64,000 bases of DNA, taken from NCBI GenBank assembly GCA_020041925.1, contig CP083409.1; one strand, written 5' to 3'. Source of the DNA: Faucicola osloensis_D. GTDB lineage: Bacteria; Pseudomonadota; Gammaproteobacteria; Pseudomonadales; Moraxellaceae. Numbering within the stretch: the stretch's first letter is position 1; every line of letters starts with the position of its first letter. A model generated the notes under the pieces. That model worked only from the letters and a program-made list of their open reading frames with translations. It did not search any database and was not told the DNA's origin. Both the position numbers and the translations under genes were made by a program. Positions 35,150 through 44,762 of the stretch are shown in pieces.

Positions 35150-37198
35150 TTAAATTTCTACTTTGGCACCCATTTCTACCACATTGTTACTAGGAAGTTT
35201 TAGAAATTCAGCGGCGGTGCCGGCATTACGGTGCATATGGGCAAACAATTTTTCACGCCATAACGCCATACCTTTGATGCTCTCAGATGCCACCACCGCC
35301 TCATGGGATAAGAAATAACTTACCTTGGCAGGATCGAAATCAAAGTTAAATTGCTGAATGTGTTTGAGCGAATCTGGGACATCAGGGTCATTTTTAAAGC
35401 CAAAATTGAGCACCACCTTCCAGCAATTGTGTCCCAAATAGGTCACTTCACTACGCTTGCTGAGACCCACCCAAGGGGTTTCTAAGGTATTCACAGTGAC
35501 AAAGATATTGTACTCATGCAAGCATTTATTGTGCTTTAAGTTTTGTTTCAACGCCACAGGTACGATATCGACTTCAGAGACCATAAATACAGCAATGCCT
35601 TTGATTTTTTTGATATTTTCAAAGAGCACTTGGCAGCGCTGATTGATTAAGATTTTCTCCTGCAGTACCGCTTGCTGATTTTGCAGCTCTTGGATATTTT
35701 CAAGCGGCGCGTTTTCAATATCTTGGGTCAACTTTTCTAATTTGCCTTGCGTCGACTCCAAGGCTATTTGTAAGCGTTTATTGGTAAAACTACCAAATAA
35801 GTCATCTAAGAAATTTTTTAAGTTAATTTGTCTTGTGGTATGGGCAATTCTCACCAAGTTACGCCCATCTCGCCAAGTCATCATTAACACAAACATGACG
35901 CCCCCTAACAACAATGGGAACCAGCCGCCTTTGAACAATTTGAGCAGATTTGACGCCCAAAACAAGAAATCCACCACAAAGAACAATGAAGTCGCGGCAA
36001 TACACAGTAGCAATGGGTATTTCCACGCATAGCGAATTACAAAGAAGGTCAATATCGTGGTAATCAGCATATCCGTACAAACCGCAATACCATAAGCGGC
36101 CGCTAACGCACCCGATGATTTGAACATCACCACAGCAAACGCAATGGCGATAAATAAGCCCCAGTTAATCGCTGGAATATACACCTGACCCACTTCTTTA
36201 ACATTGGTATACACAATACGCATACGCGGTAAAAAGCCCAGTTGCACCGCTTGTTTGGTGATACTAAACGCCCCAGAAATCAGCGCTTGTGACGCAATCA
36301 CTGTCGCTAAGGTTGCCATCACCACCATGGGAATACGCATGGCATCTGGAATCATCAAAAAGAAGGGATTGGATTTGCCATCAGGATTGGCGAGTAAAAA
36401 TGCGCCTTGACCAAAATAATTGAGCAGCAAGGCGGGCATGACAATGGAAAACCAAGCGATACGAATGGGTTTTTTGCCAAAATGCCCCATATCGGCATAC
36501 AAGGCTTCACCGCCTGTCACACATAACACAACTGCCCCCAAGATGATAAAGGCGAGTGTCGGATTGGTCATCACAAACTGATAAGCATAGATGGGATTGA
36601 TGGCCTGCAAGATTTCGACATTGTGCTGAATATGATAAACCCCAATGCCAGCAATCAACAAAAACCATAGCACCATCACAGGTCCAAATAGCTTGCCGAT
36701 ACCTTTGGTACCAAATTTTTGCACAAAAAATAACAGGAACAAAATGGTCAGCGTCGCAGGGATTACCACACTATGCAGCCGCGGCGATACCACCGTCAAA
36801 CCCTCTACTGCCGATAGCACCGAGATGGATGGGGTAATCACCCCATCACCATAAAACAAGCAAGTACCAAATATCCCCATGGTCATGATGATTGCGTGCA
36901 ATTTTGGGCGATGTTTCACCGCGCTTGATGCCAAGGCGAGCATCGCAATCAGACCGCCTTCCCCTTTATTGTCGGCGCGTAGCACCAACGAGATGTACTT
37001 GAGACTGACGATGATGGTGATAGTCCATACAAATAACGACAGCACCCCATAGATATTGGCAACGTTAAAGGCGACATGACCAGAATTAAAAACTTCTTTT
37101 ACTGAATACAGTACACTGGTACCGATATCGCCATAAACGACCCCGATTGCCCCTAACGTGAGTGCAGGAACCGAGGTTTTAGCATGTGCTTTACTCAT
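35150..37198 (-). CDS. kup: low-affinity potassium transporter Kup
   Basis: A 682-residue K+ uptake permease of the KUP/HAK/KT family. The N-terminal GAIGVVYGDIGTSVLYSVKE is the family signature. About twelve membrane helices run to residue 430, followed by a cytoplasmic tail of some 250 residues. That tail includes a coiled-coil-like Gln/Glu-rich stretch near residues 480-525, which is longer than in E. coli Kup (622 residues total). It should be proton-coupled K+ uptake. It is monocistronic and convergent with xseAB. Confidence 0.93.
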   Translation of the reverse strand: MSKAHAKTSVPALTLGAIGVVYGDIGTSVLYSVKEVFNSGHVAFNVANIYGVLSLFVWTITIIVSLKYISLVLRADNKGEGGLIAMLALASSAVKHRPKLHAIIMTMGIFGTCLFYGDGVITPSISVLSAVEGLTVVSPRLHSVVIPATLTILFLLFFVQKFGTKGIGKLFGPVMVLWFLLIAGIGVYHIQHNVEILQAINPIYAYQFVMTNPTLAFIILGAVVLCVTGGEALYADMGHFGKKPIRIAWFSIVMPALLLNYFGQGAFLLANPDGKSNPFFLMIPDAMRIPMVVMATLATVIASQALISGAFSITKQAVQLGFLPRMRIVYTNVKEVGQVYIPAINWGLFIAIAFAVVMFKSSGALAAAYGIAVCTDMLITTILTFFVIRYAWKYPLLLCIAATSLFFVVDFLFWASNLLKLFKGGWFPLLLGGVMFVLMMTWRDGRNLVRIAHTTRQINLKNFLDDLFGSFTNKRLQIALESTQGKLEKLTQDIENAPLENIQELQNQQAVLQEKILINQRCQVLFENIKKIKGIAVFMVSEVDIVPVALKQNLKHNKCLHEYNIFVTVNTLETPWVGLSKRSEVTYLGHNCWKVVLNFGFKNDPDVPDSLKHIQQFNFDFDPAKVSYFLSHEAVVASESIKGMALWREKLFAHMHRNAGTAAEFLKLPSNNVVEMGAKVEI

Positions 37199-37351
37199 AA
37201 ATTAACGACGCAATTTGATAAGATGGATTATTATAAGTCGAATTATAAAATTGCGGTTAAATTTTATTTTGTAACCAAAGTTATCTATGTACTTGACGAT
37301 AGTAACATTTTATCAGCGTTAATTTGAGCACAGTAACTTAAACCCTTATTT

Positions 37352-38929
37352 TTAATGATGAAACGGCGGTTTGGCAAGCCAAATCATACCAATCAATAAT
37401 AAGAACACCAAACCAAATACATAAAAGACCTCATTCGAGCCAATAATCAGCGCCTGTTGGTTAATATTTTGGTTGATAAGCGCCAACGTTTGCTCATAAC
37501 TCATGCCAGACGCTTGCAGGCTTTTTGACCACGCGTCAAAATTGGAATTTTGGGTGATACTTTCGGTCAAATAAGTATGCGCATGATTGCTGCGTCGTTC
37601 CCACACAGTCATCACCATTGAAGCGCCAATCCCGCCCGCCAAGGTTCTCACAAAGGTGAAAATCCCTGTCGCTGCCGCCATTTTATCATGCGAAATGTTG
37701 GAGAGCGCAATGGTGGTTAGTGGCATAAAAAACATGGCAGTACCCAGTCCTTGGATAAACTGCGGCCAAAACACATCCCAAAACGTCATCTGCGGATTAA
37801 AATCACTTCGCCATACAAAGGTGGCACAATAGATTAAAAAACTTAACGTCACCAAGATGCGCATATCGATGTTTCGCGCGTATTTACCGATTAAGGGCGT
37901 CAACAATACCGGAAAAATACCAATCGGTGCCGCTGCCAGACCTGCCCAAACCGCGGTATAGCCCATGGTTTGCTGCAGCATGACGGGCAATAGCACAATG
38001 GCGCCCATATATAGCAAAAATGCCAAGCTAATCACCAATGTGCCAATGGTAAAATTGCGGTCTTGAAAAATCGACAAATCAATAATCGGATGTTCTTCGC
38101 CGCGCTCCCAAAGTATCAAATAACTCAAACATAAAACGCTAATGATGGCTAAAGCAATGATTTCAGGGGAAGCAAACCAATCGAGCTCACGCCCACGATC
38201 CAAGAAAAACTGCAGTGCACCCACCCCGACAATCATTAAAACAAGGCCTACTTTATCAATATCGGTCTTGATGACAGGCGTTTCGCGGTTTTTAAGTTGT
38301 TGCCATGCCAAAATAATGGCGACAATACCAATCGGAATATTGATAAAAAATATCCAGCCCCAGTGATAATTATCGCAGATATAGCCGCCCAAAATCGGAC
38401 CTAATATCGGCGCGGTGACGACCACCATAGCAAATAACCCAAGCGCCATCGCCCGTTTTTCAATCGCAAAAGACTGTAATAATAGGCTTTGTGCCAGTGG
38501 AATCATCGGGCCTGCTACTGCGCCTTGCGCTACCCTGGCAATAATCAGCATCGTCAAACTATGTGACACCCCACATAGCCATGAACAAAACACAAATAAA
38601 CTTGCCGACACCAAAAACACTTTGACCGAGCCATACTGACGAGCTAACCACCCTGTGAGGGGAATAGATATCGCGTTGGAAACGGCAAACATGGTAATCA
38701 CCCATGTACCTTGCGAGGTCGCCGCGCCCAAATCCCCTGCGATGGTCGGTAATGCCACATTGGCAATGGTCGAATCAAGCACCATCATAAACACCGCCAT
38801 CGATAGCGCAAATGTCACAATCGCAAGCGGCATCCCTGATAAAGGCGCGGGTTGATTTAGCTGACTACGGGCTCGACTATCAGCTGCTGGCTGCTTGGTA
38901 TCCATAGTGGGTGAAATTGCTTCCGCCAT
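37352..38929 (-). CDS. emrB: MFS multidrug efflux permease (DHA2 / EmrB type)
   Basis: A 525-residue inner-membrane drug:H+ antiporter with about 14 membrane helices. Motifs typical of the DHA2 family are visible: LDSTIANVALPTIAGDLGA near residue 50, LTGWLARQYGSVKVF near 95 and ARVAQGAVAGPMIPL near 130. It starts 8 bases after emrA, so the two are cotranscribed and should form an inner-membrane/adaptor pair working with a TolC-like channel encoded elsewhere. Substrates cannot be read from the sequence. Confidence 0.9.
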   Translation of the reverse strand: MAEAISPTMDTKQPAADSRARSQLNQPAPLSGMPLAIVTFALSMAVFMMVLDSTIANVALPTIAGDLGAATSQGTWVITMFAVSNAISIPLTGWLARQYGSVKVFLVSASLFVFCSWLCGVSHSLTMLIIARVAQGAVAGPMIPLAQSLLLQSFAIEKRAMALGLFAMVVVTAPILGPILGGYICDNYHWGWIFFINIPIGIVAIILAWQQLKNRETPVIKTDIDKVGLVLMIVGVGALQFFLDRGRELDWFASPEIIALAIISVLCLSYLILWERGEEHPIIDLSIFQDRNFTIGTLVISLAFLLYMGAIVLLPVMLQQTMGYTAVWAGLAAAPIGIFPVLLTPLIGKYARNIDMRILVTLSFLIYCATFVWRSDFNPQMTFWDVFWPQFIQGLGTAMFFMPLTTIALSNISHDKMAAATGIFTFVRTLAGGIGASMVMTVWERRSNHAHTYLTESITQNSNFDAWSKSLQASGMSYEQTLALINQNINQQALIIGSNEVFYVFGLVFLLLIGMIWLAKPPFHH

Positions 38930-38937
38930 TTTTCACC

Positions 38938-40239
38938 TCATGATTGGTTTTGCTGGATGATTTGTTGGATAATTTTGGTCGCACCTGACATATCGACTTG
39001 CGGCTGCAGCTGCGCAACCGGTTTGGTGCTAGCGGTCGCGGTAGCCACCTGCGGTTTGCCTTGTTGGTCTCGGCTATCAAGCTCGGCATGCATACTTAGC
39101 CCCACGCGTAGCGGATGCTGTTGTAATTCTTTGCTATCGAGTGCAATTCGTACAGGCAGACGCTGGGTGACTTTAATCCAGTTACCGGTGGCGTTTTGGG
39201 CAGGCAAAACCGAGAACGCACTGCCCGTCCCTGCTGACAAGCCAATCACTTTGCCATGATAAATAACTTTTTTACCATAGATATCTGATGTTAAATTCAC
39301 CGCTTGACCTAGGTGAATGTCTTTAATTTGACTTTCTTTAAAATTGGCATCGACCCACAAATCATGTAACGGCACAATCACCATCAAAGGCGTGCCTGCA
39401 CTGATTTTTTGACCCAATTGCACACCGCGTTTGGCAATTTGCCCATCGATGGGTGCTACAATTTGGGTACGGTTGAGATTGAGCCAAGCGGTTTGGATAT
39501 TCGCCATCGCGGTTTGCACCGCAGGTTGTGATAGCACATCATTTTTACCCAAATTGGCGATTGTCACATTGCGCTGCGCTTGGGCAGTCACAACGGCAGA
39601 GCGGGCGGTGGCTTGCTTGGCAACTGCCGCATCGAGCTGGGCTTGGGCTTTTTTGACAGTGTCGGCAGCATGCTGGACTTCTTCTTGCGATACCGCTTGA
39701 CTTGCCATCAAAGCGGCGCGGCGTTGATAGTCAGATTGTGCCGCAAGCAGCGCAATTTTGGCCGATTCAATTTGCGATTGCACTTCATTCATCGCAGTTT
39801 GCGCTTGCGAGATATTGACATCAGCTTGTTGAATGGTCGCGGTTTGGGTTTTGTACTGTCTGATTGCTGTGCGCAATTGTGCTTTGGCGGTTTCAAGGGC
39901 TAAGCCATTATCCGCTTGGTCTAACGCCACCAAGGTTTGCCCGGCTTTAACCATATCCGTGTCATTGACCCCAATTGCTGTCACCGTCCCCGATATTTGC
40001 GCGTTGATTTGTACTTGGTTGCCGCTCACATAGGCGTCTTCGGTACTGACTTGATAGCGCCATTGGGTAAAGTATAGCCATAACGTCACCGCAGCAATCG
40101 CTAAAACAATCAAGGTAAATAACAATAGGTTTTTTTTACGTTTGGATTTGGCAGGGCGTTGGGTTATGTTATGCGTAGGTTCTAGTGTAGGTGCTGTTTC
40201 AGGGCTATCATCAACCCCAGTCGGCATGGTTTCAGCCAT
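38938..40239 (-). CDS. emrA: HlyD-family efflux adaptor (EmrA type)
   Basis: A 433-residue membrane-fusion protein. One N-terminal membrane helix (LLLFTLIVLAIAAVTLWLYF) is at about residues 38-57. The lipoyl half-motifs are VSTEDAYVSGNQVQINAQISG and VAPIDGQIAKRGVQLGQKI, and a long Ala/Gln-rich coiled-coil hairpin lies at about 110-225. The ATG at 40239 has an AAGGA site at good spacing; a TTG 11 codons upstream lacks one. The C-terminal tail (residues 385-433) is Gln/Ala-rich and variable. It probably links EmrB to an outer-membrane channel and is controlled by the divergent TetR-family gene. Confidence 0.9.
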   Translation of the reverse strand: MAETMPTGVDDSPETAPTLEPTHNITQRPAKSKRKKNLLLFTLIVLAIAAVTLWLYFTQWRYQVSTEDAYVSGNQVQINAQISGTVTAIGVNDTDMVKAGQTLVALDQADNGLALETAKAQLRTAIRQYKTQTATIQQADVNISQAQTAMNEVQSQIESAKIALLAAQSDYQRRAALMASQAVSQEEVQHAADTVKKAQAQLDAAVAKQATARSAVVTAQAQRNVTIANLGKNDVLSQPAVQTAMANIQTAWLNLNRTQIVAPIDGQIAKRGVQLGQKISAGTPLMVIVPLHDLWVDANFKESQIKDIHLGQAVNLTSDIYGKKVIYHGKVIGLSAGTGSAFSVLPAQNATGNWIKVTQRLPVRIALDSKELQQHPLRVGLSMHAELDSRDQQGKPQVATATASTKPVAQLQPQVDMSGATKIIQQIIQQNQS

Positions 40240-40448
40240 TTTTTCGTCCTTATCGCTAAACTTGAGTGGCAAAATCTAAAAAATCCGACGGTTGACAGAC
40301 GGATTTATGCTAGAAAATAGCTCGATTATGTAATTTAATATGCTTAATGGGTGGCAATATAAAACTATCCTAAACAGCCTTCAAGCATCAAATAAAACAT
40401 AAATGTTGCATAAGAATACAGTTAGGTAGATAATGTTGTTTATTGTAA

Positions 40449-40482
40449 AAATTTTGCGCAATTCGTGCGATTGCTAAAATTT
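40449..40482. promoter_or_regulatory. candidate TetR-type operator between emrA and its regulator gene
   Basis: Near-perfect arms AAATTTTGCGCAAT and ATTGCTAAAATTT (one extra base) surround TCGTGCG. The dyad sits 50-85 bases upstream of the TetR-family gene in the divergent region, a typical place for autoregulation and pump control. Confidence 0.45.
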
Positions 40483-40534
40483 AAAGGCTAAGACATAAAG
40501 CGTAAGATAAAGAGTGTAAGGATACGAAAAAGCG

Positions 40535-41092
40535 ATGAACGAAAATGATTTACGGGTCATTAAGACTGAACAACATATCGAGCAAGCTTTCCTAGCATTA
40601 CTTCAGCAGAAACCTTACCGCGCCATCACGGTGCAAGATATTTTAGATACTGCAGCGATTAATCGCTCAACCTTTTATCGCCATTACGCCAGTAAAGAGG
40701 CGTTGGCAGAGAAAATGGTGAGTAGTTTTCGCCAAGTGTATGAGAAGTTCTTAACTGAACGCTTTAGTGTCGCCAGTCAAGAAAATTTACTGATGTGTTT
40801 GGAACAATTTTGGGCGTTTATTCACGCGCAAAAACAACGCATACTGGCTTTTTGGCAAATCAAAACCCCCAATATTCATTTATATGATGATATGTATGCG
40901 TTAATCAAACAAAATTATATTGAGCATGCCAAGCGCCATGGGCGCCCAGGCGACTTAGATTTTCAAGGGCATACGTATGCAGGGATTATATTAAATAATT
41001 TAAGTTACTGCCTGCAGCAAGACCACCAAATGTCACTCGATGATATTCGTAGCAATATACAACTGATGATGCAGACAGTGTCTATACAGTAA
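40535..41092 (+). CDS. TetR/AcrR-family transcriptional regulator
   Basis: A 185-residue regulator. The N-terminal helix-turn-helix is clear at residues 29-60 (ITVQDILDTAAINRSTFYRHYASKEAL). The C-terminal ligand domain (70-185) is helical and diverges from named members, so the inducer is unknown. It is divergent from emrAB with a dyad in the shared region, which makes it the likely local repressor of the pump. There is no partner gene downstream. Confidence 0.87.
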   Translation: MNENDLRVIKTEQHIEQAFLALLQQKPYRAITVQDILDTAAINRSTFYRHYASKEALAEKMVSSFRQVYEKFLTERFSVASQENLLMCLEQFWAFIHAQKQRILAFWQIKTPNIHLYDDMYALIKQNYIEHAKRHGRPGDLDFQGHTYAGIILNNLSYCLQQDHQMSLDDIRSNIQLMMQTVSIQ

Positions 41093-41165
41093 TCTCTCAT
41101 CATCATAATCTGCAGTAGCCTCGATGTCCTCATTAAACATTAGTTAAACCGCACTTAAGCCAGAT

Positions 41166-42270
41166 TTAAGATTTTTTACCGACTAAATCAATCACCCAAA
41201 GCTCCGCTTGCGAGCCCAGCCGAAACGGCACCCCCCAAAAACCATACCCCGAGCTTACAATCACATCGGTATTATTGATACGTTCATAGCCGTAACCCAA
41301 ACGGTTGATAAATTTGACAATGAAATTGGCAGGAAATATTTGCCCATTATGGGTATGTCCAGACACTTGCAAATCAATCGGTAATTGTACGTTTTGTTCA
41401 ATCTCATTGGGCTCATGGTCAAGTAAAATAATCGGCTTATCGGTACTTGACGGCATTAAGTCCTTGGTCGCTTTACGATAACTGGCATGATTATCCAGTC
41501 GCCCTACCAACCAAAGCTGGTTATCAACCAACACTTTTTCATCTGCCAATAAGGTGATATTGGCTTTTTGGATCGCATCACGAATCTCGCCTTCATGCCC
41601 ATACATATCATGATTGCCTAGCGTGGCGTACGCGCCCATTGGCACTGCACTTGCTAGTTGCTGCAGCGCAGGCTGCATATTTTGCGAGGTATAATAGTCA
41701 ACATTATCATCCATGATATCACCAGGCATCAGCAGCAGTTGCACGTTCTGTGCTTTTACCATATCGGTTAATTTGCCGCTCACCGACCATTAGACCCAAA
41801 TGCAAGTCTGAAACCATCCCAATCCGAATCGGTTTGGCAAGTGGCTGATTGGCAGTCAAGCTGATATGACGAATGGTGGGTGTATAAGCATTATAAATAC
41901 CTATCAACACCATGCCAAAAAACACCAGCGGCAACAACATGCGTTCCCCGTAGGTTTGATAACTCACGGAATTAAAAAATTGCGGGGCAACTTTCATCAG
42001 CACCAGATTGATAATGCCCACCGCCACCATCGACATGATGACAAACCACAAAATAGTCAGCCAAGTCATAGACAGCTTAAGCCCAAAGCTCGTCAATCGT
42101 GCGATGCCAAATACCAATAACGCATTACTTATCACAAATAGACTAATCATCAAATAGCGAGAAGAGCGATCGGATAACCAAGACCCTGCCCACCACTGCA
42201 GCCCCCGCCCCGCGCCATAAGTAAACAATTCAAACAACAATACAATGACGGTCAGAAATATCCAACGCAT
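41166..42270 (-). pseudogene. membrane-anchored metallophosphoesterase, split by a frameshift
   Basis: Two overlapping reading frames together make one calcineurin-like phosphoesterase of about 365 residues. The first (42270 down to about 41785) encodes four membrane helices and ends its homologous part in GMVSDLHLGLMVG, holding the first metal motif (Asp-x-His). Homology resumes in the next frame at GKLTDMVKAQ and continues through LLLMPGDIMDD, ATLGNHDMYGHE and SGHTHNGQIFP, which are the remaining metal ligands. One extra base near 41783 (GGTGAGCGG where GGTAGCGG would read through) accounts for the break. It may be a true mutation or a sequencing error; all metal ligands are otherwise intact. 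The family includes YkuE/YaeI-type phosphoesterases. Confidence 0.85.
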
Positions 42271-42395
42271 ACCAGCCCCAAATTTTTGATAAGTAAAGGT
42301 TATATAAAGAATGTTTGTGAATTTACAATGTGACTTTATCTATTAAAGCCAATCAGTGAATTTGAAAAAATCAACTAATATAACTTAGGCATTAA

Positions 42396-42425
42396 AAAAC
42401 CCAACTTACGAGAATAAGTTGGGTC
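42396..42425 (-). terminator. orphan hairpin upstream of mnmA, minus-strand terminator form
   Basis: Arms ACCCAACTTA and TAAGTTGGGT with a short loop. On the minus strand the hairpin is followed by T6. No annotated gene on that strand ends here; see findings. Confidence 0.55.
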
Positions 42426-42492
42426 TTTGGATATCGGCTCATCCGATAACGGTATTGTGGCAGGTTTATTGATTTTTAACAAGCAATAAATT

Positions 42493-42501
42493 TGTTATAA
42501 T
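42493..42501 (+). promoter_or_regulatory. mnmA extended -10 promoter
   Basis: TGTTATAAT gives an extended -10 (TG, one base, TATAAT), 25 bases before the mnmA ATG. A TTTTTA about 17 bases upstream is a weak -35. The predicted leader is about 18 bases. Confidence 0.6.
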
Positions 42502-42526
42502 AACGCTTTTGGCACTTTTAAAAATT

Positions 42527-43702
42527 ATGACTTATTCAACTGCTGTTAATTTATCTGATATTGCGAGCCCTGCCCAAACCCGCGTCATTGTGGGGATGTC
42601 AGGGGGCGTTGATTCTTCTGTCACCGCCGTTTTGCTCAAACAAGCGGGCTTTGACGTTGAAGGCTTGTTTATGAAAAACTGGGAAGAAGATGACGGTACC
42701 GAATATTGTACCGCCATGACTGACCTTGCTGATGCGCAAGCGGTCGCCGATAAAATCGGCATTAAACTGCATACCGCCAACTTTGCCATGGAATATTGGG
42801 ATCGCGTATTTGAGCATTTTTTGGCGGAATATAGCGCTGGTCGCACCCCAAACCCTGATATTTTATGCAACAAAGAAGTCAAGTTTAAAGCCTTTTTGGA
42901 TTATGCGTTAACTTTGGGGGCGGACTATATTGCCACCGGTCACTATGCACGCCGCGGTTTTAGCGATGAAAATGGCAAAGCACCACTGCTGCGCGGACTT
43001 GATAACAATAAAGACCAAAGCTATTTTCTGCACGCGGTGGCAGGCGATAAAATCGCCAAAACCTTGTTCCCTGTGGGTGAGTTAGAAAAACCTGAAGTAC
43101 GCCGTATCGCCGAGCAATATGATTTAGCGACAGCGAAGAAAAAAGACTCTACGGGTATTTGCTTTATCGGCGAGCGACGCTTTAAAGACTTTTTACAGCA
43201 GTATTTGCCCGCTCAAAAAGGCGATATCTATACCGATGATGGCAAAAAAATCGGCACCCATGATGGCTTAATGTATTACACACTCGGTCAACGTGGCGGT
43301 ATTGGTATTGGTGGGGTCAAAGATAGACCTGAAGAACCTTGGTTTGTGTTGTACAAAGACTTGGATAATAATCGCCTGATTGTCGGCCAAGGCCATGACC
43401 ATCCGATGTTACAATCCAGTGAATTGACTGCCTATAAACTTGACTGGGTGGTTAATGCACCAACCCAACTGTTTACTGCCCAAGGTTATCGCTGTACCGC
43501 CAAAACGCGCTATCGTCAGCCCGATCAAGCCTGTACAGTTTTTGCCCTTGATGAAACGGGTGACACCATAAAAGTGGTGTTTGACGAGCCACAGCGTGCG
43601 GTAACACCCGGCCAGTCTTGTGTATTTTACCAAGATGACATTTGTTTAGGTGGTGGCGTGATTCAAACCATCGATGCCCCTACTAGCCTAGCTGAAGTTT
43701 AA
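42527..43702 (+). CDS. mnmA: tRNA-specific 2-thiouridylase MnmA
   Basis: A 391-residue enzyme that puts the 2-thio group on U34 of Lys, Glu and Gln tRNAs. The PP-loop GMSGGVDSSV is at residues 23-32. The two catalytic cysteines are in NPDILCNKEVKF near residue 108 and DSTGICFIGER near 209. The start ATG at 42527 is favoured by the promoter position over a TTG six codons upstream. The stop codon lies in the first unit of a 7-bp tandem repeat array. Downstream is a strong terminator. Confidence 0.95.
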   Translation: MTYSTAVNLSDIASPAQTRVIVGMSGGVDSSVTAVLLKQAGFDVEGLFMKNWEEDDGTEYCTAMTDLADAQAVADKIGIKLHTANFAMEYWDRVFEHFLAEYSAGRTPNPDILCNKEVKFKAFLDYALTLGADYIATGHYARRGFSDENGKAPLLRGLDNNKDQSYFLHAVAGDKIAKTLFPVGELEKPEVRRIAEQYDLATAKKKDSTGICFIGERRFKDFLQQYLPAQKGDIYTDDGKKIGTHDGLMYYTLGQRGGIGIGGVKDRPEEPWFVLYKDLDNNRLIVGQGHDHPMLQSSELTAYKLDWVVNAPTQLFTAQGYRCTAKTRYRQPDQACTVFALDETGDTIKVVFDEPQRAVTPGQSCVFYQDDICLGGGVIQTIDAPTSLAEV

Positions 43703-43756
43703 AGTTTAAAGTTTAAAGTTTAAAGTTTAAAGTTTAAAGTTTAAAGTTTAAAGTTT
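43695..43756. repeat. AAAGTTT heptanucleotide tandem array, about 8.9 copies
   Basis: Eight perfect AAAGTTT units (43701-43756) follow a six-base partial unit. The array begins at the last sense codon of mnmA, whose TAA is formed by the repeat. It ends 20 bases before the terminator hairpin. Confidence 0.97.
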
Positions 43757-43776
43757 AATATACACTAAGATACAAA

Positions 43777-43809
43777 CAGCGCAAATTGATACCATTTGCG
43801 CTTTTTTTA
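43777..43809. terminator. terminator between mnmA and znuB
   Basis: Arms GCGCAAAT and ATTTGCGC with a 7-base loop are followed by T7. The minus-strand flank is less T-rich. Confidence 0.88.
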
Positions 43810-43820
43810 TACCCTGTTGA

Positions 43821-44699
43821 TTAAGAAAAGTTCGCGACTAAGCGTTTGTTCCACCCTGCTTTTCTTCGTAAATAACCGATTGCCCAACAGCCAAGATAAA
43901 TCACAAATGAAATGGTAGTGATATAAGGTGAAATCGGCAGTCCAGGTCCTAACGATAGTAATATGCCGCCGACCCCAGCGGTGATGGCAAACAGCATGGA
44001 GAACAAATAGACATAGATAGGTCTAGCCGTCACTTGACTTGCCGCTGCGGCAGGCGTGATGAGTAACGATAATAACAGCAATGCACCGACAAACTGCACA
44101 CTCACCGCCACCACAAGACTCAGTGCAAACATAAATAGCAAAGATAAAAATGTTAAATTTAAATGCTGCGCTTGGGCAACTTGTGGGTCGACCGCGGCAA
44201 ATAACATGCGCTGACCAAATATGGCAATGATTGACAGTACAATCACCGCGACCACTAACATCGACTGCAATTCAGCGGGCGTAATTGCAACAATTTGCCC
44301 GGTTAATAAGCCAAATTTATTGGAGGAGCGACCTTGATACAAGGATAAAAACAACACCCCCAGCCCAAGCCCGAATGGCAACAAAATACCCACCACTGAG
44401 TTGCGGTTTTTGCCATCAATCCCCATGACCCCCAGCACCATGCCAGCCGTCACCGCCCCAATGACGGCGCCTAGCGTCACTGAAGACCCTAACCATAAGG
44501 CACACGCCGCCCCTGCAAACGACAGCTCTGCTGTCCCATGCACGGCAAACGCCATATCCCGTGCCTGTACCATCGGTCCAATGAATCCCGCCATCACACC
44601 CAACAATACCGCGGCCACGATGGACGTTGATACCAAGGGCAACAGCTCAGCAAAGTTATCAAAATTGATGATGGTATGTAGCCAAGTTGTGAGCAGCAT
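43821..44699 (-). CDS. znuB: zinc ABC transporter permease ZnuB
   Basis: A 292-residue inner-membrane permease of the metal-type ABC-3 family with eight or nine helices. Characteristic segments are MAGFIGPMVQARDMAFAVHGTAELSFAGA near residue 35 and LLLSLLITPAAAASQV near 225. It is the last gene of znuA-znuC-znuB, 63 bases after znuC. With ZnuA and ZnuC it imports Zn2+ from the periplasm. Control by Zur is inferred from the palindrome before znuA. Confidence 0.92.
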   Translation of the reverse strand: MLLTTWLHTIINFDNFAELLPLVSTSIVAAVLLGVMAGFIGPMVQARDMAFAVHGTAELSFAGAACALWLGSSVTLGAVIGAVTAGMVLGVMGIDGKNRNSVVGILLPFGLGLGVLFLSLYQGRSSNKFGLLTGQIVAITPAELQSMLVVAVIVLSIIAIFGQRMLFAAVDPQVAQAQHLNLTFLSLLFMFALSLVVAVSVQFVGALLLLSLLITPAAAASQVTARPIYVYLFSMLFAITAGVGGILLSLGPGLPISPYITTISFVIYLGCWAIGYLRRKAGWNKRLVANFS

Positions 44700-44762
44700 G
44701 TAAATTCCAAAAGTTAAAAAACCATCGAATGTGATGGCTTGTTTTTGATTGAAGCAAATAAA

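Noticed and set aside
43695..43756. CRISPR-like array after mnmA
   Set aside because: Units are 7 bp with no spacers; this is a simple tandem repeat.
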